From: CAZPRY01 sp964589175
Lineage (GTDB): Bacteria; Fidelibacterota; UBA2242
Assembly (NCBI GenBank): GCA_964589175.1
Contig: CAZPRY010000005.1
Location: forward strand, 62,001-126,000
Length of the DNA stretch: 64,000 bases
Direction: 5' to 3'
Below are positions 1 to 7,128 of this stretch, piece after piece (position 1 is the first letter of the stretch; every line of letters starts with the position of its first letter). The notes beneath the pieces were generated by a model. That model saw nothing but the letters and a program-made list of their open reading frames with translations. It was not told the DNA's origin and did not search any database. The position numbers and the translations under genes are program-made.

Positions 1-52
1 GAAGCACCGGACCGCAGGCCGGCCGGCATAGCAACCGAAGCCCGGGAGTGGA

Positions 53-922
53 ATGGGTTCGATTAAACCACGACGAACGTTTTGCGATCTGATCGTCATC
101 CTGTTATGCTGGATGCTGCCTGGATGTAATCCGACGGGTCCCGCCGAGACGCCGGATGAAGCGGATACCGAAATGATTTTCGTGCATGTTCCCGCGGGAA
201 AATTCAGAGCCGGGATGTACGCCCGCGAAGATTCGCTCGATCATGCTTTCGAAATCGCCAAGTACGAAGTGACCAATGTCCAGTATACGCTGTTCCTGGA
301 GCAGGCCTATGCCCGGGGCGAGATCAGCGTCGAGGATACGGTCGTGACCGGCTATTACGCCGGGGATGAACACTGGCCTGCCGGAGACCGTATTTTCAAA
401 ATCGTGAATACGCCGCAGAGCGGGATTCACTTCGCGAACGGCAAATTTCATGCGGATGAGCGATTGGCCAATCATCCCGTTGCGCTGGTTACATGGTACG
501 GCGCGGAGGCGTTTGCCGGTTTTTACGGTTTCCGGCTTCCGCTGGAAAACGAGTGGGAAAAGGCCGCGCGCGGCAATTCGACGCGAGACTACCCCTGGGG
601 CAATACGATCAGCGGACAGAGAGCCAATTATTTCGACAGCGGCGACCCGTTCGACAACGGCAGTAGTCCGGTAGGATATTATAACGGGGATGAGCACGAC
701 GGTTTTCAGACCCTGGATGGCGCCTCACCCTTCGGGGCCTATGATATGGCCGGGAATGTCTGGGAGTGGCTCGGCGAATTTGCAGGTACATCGTCGTACC
801 GTATTATTAAAAGCGGATCGTGGGCCGGGGCCGGCGGGCGGCTGCGCTGCTGGGATAAAAGTCTTCATTTTCCCGACGAAAAATATACATCGTTCGGTTT
901 CCGGGTCGTGAGGATACCCTAG
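53..922 (+). CDS. Formylglycine-generating-enzyme-like (SUMF1 fold) lipoprotein
   Basis: A 289-residue secreted protein of the FGE-sulfatase/SUMF1 fold. The N-terminus has a basic start, a hydrophobic core and a lipobox ending LPGC near residue 25, so it is probably a lipoprotein. Typical fold landmarks follow: EVTNVQY near residue 72, RLPLENEWEKAARG, AGNVWEW, a SGSW strand and the terminal GFRVVR. Members include the true formylglycine-generating enzyme and many non-catalytic or substrate-binding relatives. I see no pair of cysteines that would mark a genuine FGE, so a binding or scaffold role is more likely. The start at 53 has GGGAG just upstream. An upstream reading frame that stops at 66 could be the tail of a preceding gene. 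Confidence 0.85.
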   Translation: MGSIKPRRTFCDLIVILLCWMLPGCNPTGPAETPDEADTEMIFVHVPAGKFRAGMYAREDSLDHAFEIAKYEVTNVQYTLFLEQAYARGEISVEDTVVTGYYAGDEHWPAGDRIFKIVNTPQSGIHFANGKFHADERLANHPVALVTWYGAEAFAGFYGFRLPLENEWEKAARGNSTRDYPWGNTISGQRANYFDSGDPFDNGSSPVGYYNGDEHDGFQTLDGASPFGAYDMAGNVWEWLGEFAGTSSYRIIKSGSWAGAGGRLRCWDKSLHFPDEKYTSFGFRVVRIP

Positions 923-932
923 CGATCCGTAC

Positions 933-1604
933 TCAGTGATCTTCGTTTCTTCTCTTCAGGATGTTCTCATATTGATCCGGGTAAAGTTTTTGGAGGCATT
1001 CCTGACACAATCCGTGCGTAAATTTAGCGTCCGAATGTTGGCTGAGATAGGCCTCCACTTCCTGCCAGTAGCCGCGATCGTCGCGGATCTTTTTACAGGA
1101 AGCGCAGATCGGGATCAGGCCGTTGAGCGTTTTCACTTTATTGAGCGCATTCTGCAGTTCCGCGATCATCGCTTTACGTTCTTCGGAAAGACGAATCTGC
1201 GCGGTCGCATCGCTGATGATGAGCAGATCACCGATGAATGTACCCTTGTTGTCGGGGATTGCAGCCCCGATGACTTTCCCGACGCCGGTTTTCCCATCCT
1301 TGTTGATAAAATCCAGCAGGTAGGGTTTTAATTTCCGGCCTTGCATGCGTTTGGAAAATTTCTCATGAAGGATCCTGCTACTCTTCGGGGTGAGGAAAGG
1401 TAAGTCGGCCAGAAGAGTCCCGATGATTTTCTGCGGCTGCAGGCCGAACCAGGCGGTGACCCGGCGATTGATGTCGATGATATATCCTTCTCCGTCAACC
1501 AGAATGATAAGCTCGGGAGAATGTTCGAAAATCATTCTATATTTGACGAGGCTTTCGTCGATTCGATTTATTTTGGATAAGCGCTTTTGGGACGAAGAGG
1601 TCAT
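933..1604 (-). CDS. PAS-domain protein with C-terminal Cys motif (no kinase or DNA-binding domain)
   Basis: A 223-residue cytoplasmic protein. A PAS domain spans about residues 22-135, with the usual FEHSPELIILVD opening and a PAC-like end. A short helical linker leads to a C-terminal module with four cysteines, C167/C170 (ICASCKK) and C200/C203 (LCQEC), around the conserved IRDDRGYWQEVEAYL stretch. From memory, this tail occurs at the end of many PAS or response-regulator proteins and may bind metal; its function is not established. There is no histidine kinase, GGDEF or HTH output, so it may act through a partner. It is convergent with the FGE-like gene, 10 bp away. Confidence 0.8.
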   Translation of the reverse strand: MTSSSQKRLSKINRIDESLVKYRMIFEHSPELIILVDGEGYIIDINRRVTAWFGLQPQKIIGTLLADLPFLTPKSSRILHEKFSKRMQGRKLKPYLLDFINKDGKTGVGKVIGAAIPDNKGTFIGDLLIISDATAQIRLSEERKAMIAELQNALNKVKTLNGLIPICASCKKIRDDRGYWQEVEAYLSQHSDAKFTHGLCQECLQKLYPDQYENILKRRNEDH

Positions 1605-1782
1605 TCACACACTCTCAATAGGTTAATGGAAACGGGGCTTAATTCGCTAATAGCCTTTTTTACAGTTCTCGGAAGCTTGGAGTAAAAAAGATCTGTCGAG
1701 TTACAACAATGGGAAGCGTTGGCGGATTATCGATTGATCAGGGAGGCGTAGTAACGAAACGGTAACACCTGTCAGGTTTAAA

Positions 1783-1816
1783 CGATTTCTCAGTCACTTC
1801 GTTCCTTCGAAATGAC
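1783..1816 (+). repeat. REP-like palindromic repeat, copy 1
   Basis: The element begins CGATTTCTCAGTCACTTCG and continues into an imperfect hairpin. GTCACTTCG (1793-1801) pairs with CGAAATGAC (1808-1816) with one mismatch and a 6-base loop. The first 21 bases (1783-1803) recur exactly at 4540-4560, in the same orientation and beside the assembly gap. I recall similar short palindromes scattered between genes in many bacterial genomes. The 317-bp stretch from 1605 to 1921 holds only this element, the upstream region of the PAS gene and one arm of the inverted repeat described next. Confidence 0.6.
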
Positions 1817-1920
1817 GATATCGGATAGGGTATTTCTCTCTATAGGCAAACCGTGATGAAGTTTGAGCGGGCTACAAACCTTGATATCTAGCACTTTCCC
1901 TGCCATTACTTATACAAAAT

Positions 1921-1930
1921 GTTAGGCATA
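1921..1930. repeat. Left arm of 10-bp inverted repeat bounding the nuclease-like gene (attC-core-like)
   Basis: GTTAGGCATA here is the exact reverse complement of TATGCCTAAC at 3651-3660. Read on the minus strand, the coding strand of the enclosed gene, it is TATGCCTAAC and contains GCCTAAC, which fits the integron attC R' core consensus RYYYAAC. The TAA stop codon of the gene lies inside it. I did not find a matching GTTRRRY core within about 130 bp further downstream, so a complete attC is not shown. Confidence 0.5.
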
Positions 1931-3631
1931 GTTTTTTTTAAATTTCTCAACTAGTTCTTTTTTCTCTAAAACAGGCAATACTTGTTTAATATTACTTTTT
2001 AAAGTATACTTTCCTTCCAATTCTATTATATCCATAGGAGAAACTGAGAATGTATAAGATTGATTTTCTATAAGAAGAATGTCTGAATCAAAAACATTTC
2101 CATTCTTTAAAACCTTATTAATTAAAGTTGTTTCTTGCTCCAACTCGGCAATAATTACTTCATAAACTCCATCAGGTATTGTAAATATTTCTTTTTGTAA
2201 ATGATTAGGAAGCACATTAAAAATTTCACCTTGATATTTAAATTTTTCATTTGTTACATAAAATAGGTGAGGACAACTTCCACATTGCCAATATCTGTTT
2301 ATCCAGTAAAGAGAATCAAAGGAAAAATCATGAGTTTTTAATGATATTTTCCGTTCTTTATATATTGCGTTTATTTCTTTAGGACTTATACTTGGGCCAA
2401 TATATTCAATCTTATGGCCTTTGTCCATTTTACCAATATGTAACTCTTGAACTTGTTCAGGAACATAAGTCGAAGTAACAATGTCTTTTTCTAACTCTTG
2501 AATCTCTTTAAATTCGCTTAAAAATAATCCTATAGGAATTATAACATTTTGATTTGGCTCAATTATAAAATTAGGAAGCTTTGTAGTGTGATTTATTTCT
2601 GATTTAGATTGTGCGCTATATAATACTACATCGTTATCGAAAGAATTAATAGTTTCTAGTTTAATTGGAGCATTTGAAATGTTTTTTACGATTAGAAACT
2701 GCGCATAAAATGGTCTTAAATAAAAAACTTCTTGGAAGTTCCCTCCACCTGCACATTCCCCTTCATAGCAAGTATTTATTTTACTAATCCTATTTTCTGG
2801 AATATTATTGTTGAGAAGAAATTGAGAAATATTATCAGATTTTAATACAGTTCTAATTTCATCTTTTGTTGGAATTCGTTCGTGGTAAAAGAACCTATAT
2901 TCTCCTTTTTCAAAAGGTAATACTATAGCATCTTTATGATTGTCTACATATTCTTGTTCCTTGATATTTAATACCTTTTCAACATCTGTATGGCGGTATG
3001 ATTGCCCATTTATTAGTGAACGAAGGAACTTTAGAGTATTATTTTCGAATAGAAGCGGATTTTCAAATGGAAAATTTGACAAGTCATTTTGAGATATTTC
3101 TTTAATGAAATTAAATTCATTTGTAATTAAATACTTGGCACTTAATATTTCACTTTCAAGAATAGTAACTTCAGGTATTATTTTTCTATCAATAACATAT
3201 TCAATATCTTTAATTTTTAATTTCCTAATTTCTGAGGAAAGTTTTTTATTACCCCAAGTTTCAATGATTAGGCTCGGAAATCGCTTTCTTAATCCATCTA
3301 CAAAGTGTTCAATTTCACCAATTAATGTGTCATTTGTTATATAGATGAATTTTGTTACATCTTCCCATTTTTCAAGACAACCTTTTAAATCACTTTCTAT
3401 TTTATTTTTTGTCTGTTTAGAACTTTCACCTCTTGTAGCATGAGCTTGAAAAAATATTCTTGAAATAGTGCAATATCCATCGTTTTTCATGTCTCCATTT
3501 CTACCTCCTGCTCGTACTGGCGTGTAGTCATTCGGGTATAAAGTCAATAATAACCTATCACAGAAATCTTGAAAATTATAATAATAGATGGACTTTATGT
3601 AGTCATCAATAATCTTGGGATCATAGTTCAT
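1922..3631 (-). CDS. AT-rich accessory protein with PD-(D/E)XK-like N-terminal domain
   Basis: A 569-residue protein of unknown function, strikingly AT-rich in base and codon use compared with all its neighbours. Residues 1-120 resemble the nuclease domain seen at the N-terminus of some defence effectors: GGRNGD (42-47), DG (51-52), then FFQAH (60-64), where Q-x-H stands in the place of the usual E/Q-x-K. A helix follows that links to a KWEDVTKFIYITND strand. The C-terminal half has beta-rich segments, a CYEGEC motif near residue 295 and an RYWQCGSCPHLFY motif near residue 445. The start has AAAAGGA about 8 bases upstream. No partner gene is adjacent. The inverted repeat at its edges and its composition point to horizontal acquisition. 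The nuclease assignment is an inference from motifs only. Confidence 0.8.
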   Translation of the reverse strand: MNYDPKIIDDYIKSIYYYNFQDFCDRLLLTLYPNDYTPVRAGGRNGDMKNDGYCTISRIFFQAHATRGESSKQTKNKIESDLKGCLEKWEDVTKFIYITNDTLIGEIEHFVDGLRKRFPSLIIETWGNKKLSSEIRKLKIKDIEYVIDRKIIPEVTILESEILSAKYLITNEFNFIKEISQNDLSNFPFENPLLFENNTLKFLRSLINGQSYRHTDVEKVLNIKEQEYVDNHKDAIVLPFEKGEYRFFYHERIPTKDEIRTVLKSDNISQFLLNNNIPENRISKINTCYEGECAGGGNFQEVFYLRPFYAQFLIVKNISNAPIKLETINSFDNDVVLYSAQSKSEINHTTKLPNFIIEPNQNVIIPIGLFLSEFKEIQELEKDIVTSTYVPEQVQELHIGKMDKGHKIEYIGPSISPKEINAIYKERKISLKTHDFSFDSLYWINRYWQCGSCPHLFYVTNEKFKYQGEIFNVLPNHLQKEIFTIPDGVYEVIIAELEQETTLINKVLKNGNVFDSDILLIENQSYTFSVSPMDIIELEGKYTLKSNIKQVLPVLEKKELVEKFKKNYA

Positions 3632-3650
3632 TGCGATATCCTTTTAAAAT

Positions 3651-3660
3651 TATGCCTAAC
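3651..3660. repeat. Right arm of the 10-bp inverted repeat (attC R''-like) upstream of the nuclease-like gene
   Basis: TATGCCTAAC is the exact inverted copy of 1921-1930. On the coding strand of the gene it reads GTTAGGCATA, and GTTAGGC fits the integron R'' core GTTRRRY, whose G/TT junction is where cassettes are inserted. The start codon follows 28 bases after that G, with a short leader holding the ribosome-binding site, as in many integron cassettes. Confidence 0.5.
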
Positions 3661-3674
3661 GTCTGTGTATATTC

Positions 3675-3713
3675 ATTGTTGTTATACTGCCAAATTGGAG
3701 GGATAACAACAAT
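3675..3713. repeat. Perfect 11-bp inverted repeat with 17-base loop
   Basis: ATTGTTGTTAT (3675-3685) pairs exactly with ATAACAACAAT (3703-3713). It lies 44-82 bp upstream of the start of the nuclease-like gene. No T-tract follows on either strand, so it does not look like an intrinsic terminator. It could be an operator or part of a folded recombination site next to the GCCTAAC core. Confidence 0.55.
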
Positions 3714-3932
3714 TATTTATATGTTTCTTTTATCGGCATTTTTCATCTTTACACATAACATATATTTATCCTGCACATTCATGTCTATAAGAGGTTTCTC
3801 TATATAAAAGTTTCCCTTATTCCTCCGTAATCATTTCTGGTCATACTGTACATCCGCCTCCGGGAGACTCCAGAGGGCTTGCTTTCGCATAGGATCGCGC
3901 CTCTCATCTGGAAATGCGTTCAGATCGTTCCG

Positions 3933-4184
3933 CGAGCTGCATTTGTCGGGTCGAAACCGGCAGTTGAATTATCGAAACCGACAATCGATAAGTCAGCGCA
4001 AGCATTTGCTTTCATGAAACCAATGATTGGAGAGTTAATACCGGCGTTTGACAGATTAAAACAGGTAAGCAAGAACTTGAAACCAACAAACGGAAGGAAC
4101 AAACCACTGTTTGGGTTCTCAAAACACATAATTGAAAACGCGAAACCAATGATTGGTTTCGTGCCGCCATCGATGGATCGATGG
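3933..4184. repeat. Array of about 12 degenerate 21-bp repeats in exact register (CC-N7-GG units)
   Basis: Units start at 3954, 3975, 3996, 4017, 4038, 4059, 4080, 4101, 4122, 4143 and 4164, with a weaker one at 3933. Every step is exactly 21 bp. The core is AAACC, about seven variable bases, then GG. The best unit (4143-4160) is a palindrome, AAACCAAT-G-ATTGGTTT. Both strands stay open: plus from 3879 (TTG start, 107 codons, heptad K-P-x-x-G-x-x) and minus 4195-3920 (91 codons, heptad x-x-P-x-x-G-F). Translation is not shown. The rest of 3632-4560 holds the inverted repeats and hairpins listed separately and no convincing gene. Confidence 0.75.
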
Positions 4185-4460
4185 ATGACGCGCATGGGAT
4201 GATTTTTTGCAATGATTTTATAATGGATGATTTGGATTGTAAGATGAGGGGAGGATGTTCCTCGAGAAGATTTCCTCTTTTGCAGAGAAATGCGGTAAAA
4301 ACTGAGGCAGGTGTCGGATTGTCAAAAGCGCCGCTTTAGTCATCATGTCAAAGAGCCTGTATCATTTCGTGTGCTGTTCGAATGATACGAATTCATTAAT
4401 GCTTTGAGCATATTTATTCAGAATAAATGGTATTGTCAACAGAAATTTGTACCCGCGGCT

Positions 4461-4478
4461 CCCGCCGCGGCCGGCGGG
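4461..4478. repeat. GC-rich hairpin (7-bp stem)
   Basis: CCCGCCG (4461-4467) pairs exactly with CGGCGGG (4472-4478) around a CGGC loop. It sits in a short GC-rich block (4452-4480) inside otherwise AT-rich intergenic DNA. It resembles a REP-type palindrome; no T-tract follows. Confidence 0.45.
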
Positions 4479-4494
4479 CGACCTAATAGATCGG

Positions 4495-4516
4495 ATGCAA
4501 TCAAGAGTGATTGCAT
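4495..4516. repeat. Perfect 9-bp hairpin
   Basis: ATGCAATCA (4495-4503) pairs exactly with TGATTGCAT (4508-4516) around an AGAG loop. It lies 16 bp after the GC-rich hairpin and 23 bp before the second REP-like copy. No T-tract is present. Confidence 0.5.
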
Positions 4517-4539
4517 TACGTTGTAGCTGTTGGCTTTAG

Positions 4540-4560
4540 CGATTTCTCAGTCACTTCGTT
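4540..4560 (+). repeat. REP-like palindromic repeat, copy 2, cut off by the assembly gap
   Basis: These 21 bases are identical to 1783-1803. The hairpin left arm GTCACTTCG (4550-4558) is present. The sequence becomes N two bases later, exactly where the loop of copy 1 would follow. The contig therefore broke inside the repeat. Confidence 0.65.
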
Positions 4561-4660
4561 NNNNNNNNNNNNNNNNNNNNNNNNNNNNNNNNNNNNNNNN
4601 NNNNNNNNNNNNNNNNNNNNNNNNNNNNNNNNNNNNNNNNNNNNNNNNNNNNNNNNNNNN
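4561..4660. other. Assembly gap (100 N)
   Basis: Exactly 100 N, the customary placeholder for a gap of unknown size. True length and content are unknown. The reading frames that appear to cross it are artefacts. Confidence 0.98.
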
Positions 4661-4662
4661 AC

Positions 4663-6939
4663 TTATTTCAGCAGAAGGCACTTTTTACGTTCCAGGTTGC
4701 TCCCGGTACGCAGCTCAAACAAATAGACCCCGGAACTTAAATCCCCGGCATTCCAGCGAATGCGGTGGTCGCCGGCCTGGAAATCGGCTTTCACCAGGGT
4801 TTCCACCAACTCGCCGCGCAGGTTGTAGATATTGAGTTCCACGTGTTCAGTCTGCGGAAGCTGAAAGGCGATGGTGGTTTCGGGATTGAACGGATTGGGA
4901 TAGTTCTGCGCCAGGAAAAACGCGGCCGGTTTGGATGAAGAACCCTCGATGGCGCTCTCCTGCGCGAAATAGTCCAGGATATGTTTAAAGAGCAGAGCAC
5001 GACCTTCGTCAGGGTAGATAGTCGCCAATGGGATCGAGGTGACGAATACTTTGGCCGGCTGCGTCCCGTTGGGGACCAGGCCGCTGAAACAGACCGCCGC
5101 AACGCCCTCACTGGTGTCGACGTCGGTGAAGGCCAGGCAGGGCAGTCCGCCGTTCACGGCGCGCAGAGCATTGGGACGGCTGACGTTGTAAAGACCATGA
5201 GTGCCGTCATCGAAGTTGAAGGACGCCGCTCCGAATGGCCAGTCGGGCATGAATTCAATCCCGTAATATGTCGATGTCTTTTTCAGCGGCGAGCGCTCGA
5301 CGTAGTCGAATTTAAGATAATTGGCGGCGAACTCTTTGTCCGTAGCGCTGCCGCGGCGAACCAGGTCATAGCCGATATCAACCGCCGAGACCATCAATTT
5401 TCCGCCGTTTTCCAGATAATTGCCCAATATAACCTGTTCATCGGTGCTGACGGTTTCGGTCTGGTACAGATCAGTCCCGGCAAACAGATCGATGATCGGG
5501 TAATCCTCCGGATGCAGCATATCCGTCAGGAGGGTATTGTTGCTGGCTGAAGCAACCCTGATGCCGTTTTTATGGAAGGCAATCGCGTGTTCCCGGATGA
5601 ATTCACCCGAATTGAAAATTACTTCTTCGTCGAAGCCGTTGACGATCAGAACTTCCGGTGCACCCGGACCGGCTGTGGCGGCCAGCAATTCGGATAGGGC
5701 GGATTTACCCCAGGGACTGATGGCCTGCATGCGGAAGAAATACAGGGAATCGGACTGCAGGCTGGAGAGGTCGATGACATTGTCCGTAGTCACAATCGTA
5801 TCCGGGAAACTGAGTCCATCTGTGCTCACATAGAGCCGGTACTCTTCACCGTGCGGGACGGGCTCGAAATTGAAGGTCAGATTGCCGTTGGCAGCATTGT
5901 GCGTAGTCAGTGTTTCGATATTCTCAGGCGGCAATTTCTGGATGTATTGCGTGTAAGCGCGCGGACCGTAATACTCATAACCGACACCTTCATAGGAAGT
6001 TCCGGAAGCGATGGTCTGGATATAGCCGTTGCGTTCGACCTGGACCGTATGCAGAATAGCCTGGGTGGGATTTTCTTTGAGGCGAAACTGGATGCGGCCG
6101 TCGAGAGCGAAGAAATTTAAAAATTCGGAGTTGCTCTCTCTCGTGAATGTGAAATATTCGGCTAGTTTCTTCTGCATGAGTTTGCTGCGATACCAGGTCC
6201 CGCCGGTGGCGCTGACGACCGGCTGCCCAAGGTAGAGCGCCACGCTGTCGTTATAGGCGATGGCGCACAGGTAATGGTCGTCGGAACGCCCCAACCATTC
6301 GGCTAGTTTTTCGCCGTGCCGGAGGGTATTGGTATAGTTGTACTCGCTGTCCAGGAATGCAATTCGGTCGATGTAATCCGGGATGGAGTCGAGGGTGTTT
6401 AAAAATGTAAAAGTCAGGGCCCCGCCGCCGCTGTGTCCGTCGAGGACTACCGTATGAGGATAGTCGCTAAAGATATTACGGACACGATTGATCAGGGTAT
6501 CAATCAGCACGCCGGAATTACTATGGCCGGAACACCAGGCCGGCCAGCTGTTGGCATCGTTGCCCAGGTAGATGGTCACGATGTTGCGGTCCGGTATCAG
6601 TTCGCGCAGAAAGCGCGTCTGGGCGCCGATATGCTGAATTTCAAAATGCCAGTCTTCGGTCTCCGAAGCCTCTTTGCCTATGGTCCATTCGATCGTATTG
6701 CCGTTCGGCAGGGCGAAAAAAACCAGGCTGGTAGGCCGGTCCGCCCGCATTGAATCGGGACAGGGAGCGTTGATGTGAATCGTGACATCGCTCAGATAGC
6801 GGATCGTGCTGAGTTGTTCGTTAAAATATTTGCTGCTCGAAAAGCCCGGCAGAACGCCGGTCTGTCCCCAAAGGATCTGTCCGCAAAGGACCAGGAATAC
6901 CAACCCAATACTCACTCTAACGCCTGCTCGCTTGATCAT
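4663..6939 (-). CDS. Secreted esterase-like protein with FN3 domain and C-terminal NPFNP sorting domain
   Basis: 758 residues. Signal peptide at about 1-25. The first part has an alpha/beta-hydrolase-like nucleophile elbow, DGHSGGG, with S170 as the candidate nucleophile. A fibronectin type III domain lies at about 345-425. A Rossmann/GATase-like segment follows (VLIVNGFDEE near 435; ENGGKLMVSAVDIGYD near 515). The last 80 residues are a FlgD/type-A sorting module opening NYPNPFNPETT and ending in short strands plus a KKCLLLK tail. In FCB bacteria such tails direct export through the type IX secretion system. The TAA stop sits at 4663-4665, immediately after the N gap, so the gene is complete. 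The substrate is unknown. Confidence 0.85.
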   Translation of the reverse strand: MIKRAGVRVSIGLVFLVLCGQILWGQTGVLPGFSSSKYFNEQLSTIRYLSDVTIHINAPCPDSMRADRPTSLVFFALPNGNTIEWTIGKEASETEDWHFEIQHIGAQTRFLRELIPDRNIVTIYLGNDANSWPAWCSGHSNSGVLIDTLINRVRNIFSDYPHTVVLDGHSGGGALTFTFLNTLDSIPDYIDRIAFLDSEYNYTNTLRHGEKLAEWLGRSDDHYLCAIAYNDSVALYLGQPVVSATGGTWYRSKLMQKKLAEYFTFTRESNSEFLNFFALDGRIQFRLKENPTQAILHTVQVERNGYIQTIASGTSYEGVGYEYYGPRAYTQYIQKLPPENIETLTTHNAANGNLTFNFEPVPHGEEYRLYVSTDGLSFPDTIVTTDNVIDLSSLQSDSLYFFRMQAISPWGKSALSELLAATAGPGAPEVLIVNGFDEEVIFNSGEFIREHAIAFHKNGIRVASASNNTLLTDMLHPEDYPIIDLFAGTDLYQTETVSTDEQVILGNYLENGGKLMVSAVDIGYDLVRRGSATDKEFAANYLKFDYVERSPLKKTSTYYGIEFMPDWPFGAASFNFDDGTHGLYNVSRPNALRAVNGGLPCLAFTDVDTSEGVAAVCFSGLVPNGTQPAKVFVTSIPLATIYPDEGRALLFKHILDYFAQESAIEGSSSKPAAFFLAQNYPNPFNPETTIAFQLPQTEHVELNIYNLRGELVETLVKADFQAGDHRIRWNAGDLSSGVYLFELRTGSNLERKKCLLLK

Positions 6940-7128
6940 CGTCGTTCTCCCAATTAAGGCTTGTTATGCAATTACGGTTTCCGCCCCGTAGCGCGCCCAA
7001 ATTAGCGTTTTTTAGAAACTCCAAAAAGGGATAATTGCAGCGACTTTGCTGATGATATCGATGATATCAATACTCAAAACCGGACCACGCGGTGATGAAT
7101 CCCGCCTTCCGTCTGCCGCATAACGGTT

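Noticed and set aside
1..66. C-terminal 21 codons of an upstream gene
   Set aside because: One frame is open from base 1 to a stop at 64-66, but this is too short to support a call.
3954..4184. CRISPR-like array
   Set aside because: The regular spacing is 21 bp in total, with no conserved repeat separated by unique spacers and no cas genes.
3879..4202. 107-codon plus-strand frame over the phased array
   Set aside because: The TTG start has no properly spaced ribosome-binding site, and the 21-bp period keeps several frames open by itself. Noted under the repeat and not called as a gene.
4511..4835. Two reading frames crossing the N gap
   Set aside because: Both depend on 100 placeholder bases; the right-hand part is antisense to the sorted esterase-like gene.
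7051..7068. GATGATATC doublet between the peptidase and esterase-like genes
   Set aside because: Only two short copies; no sign of function or of a longer array.
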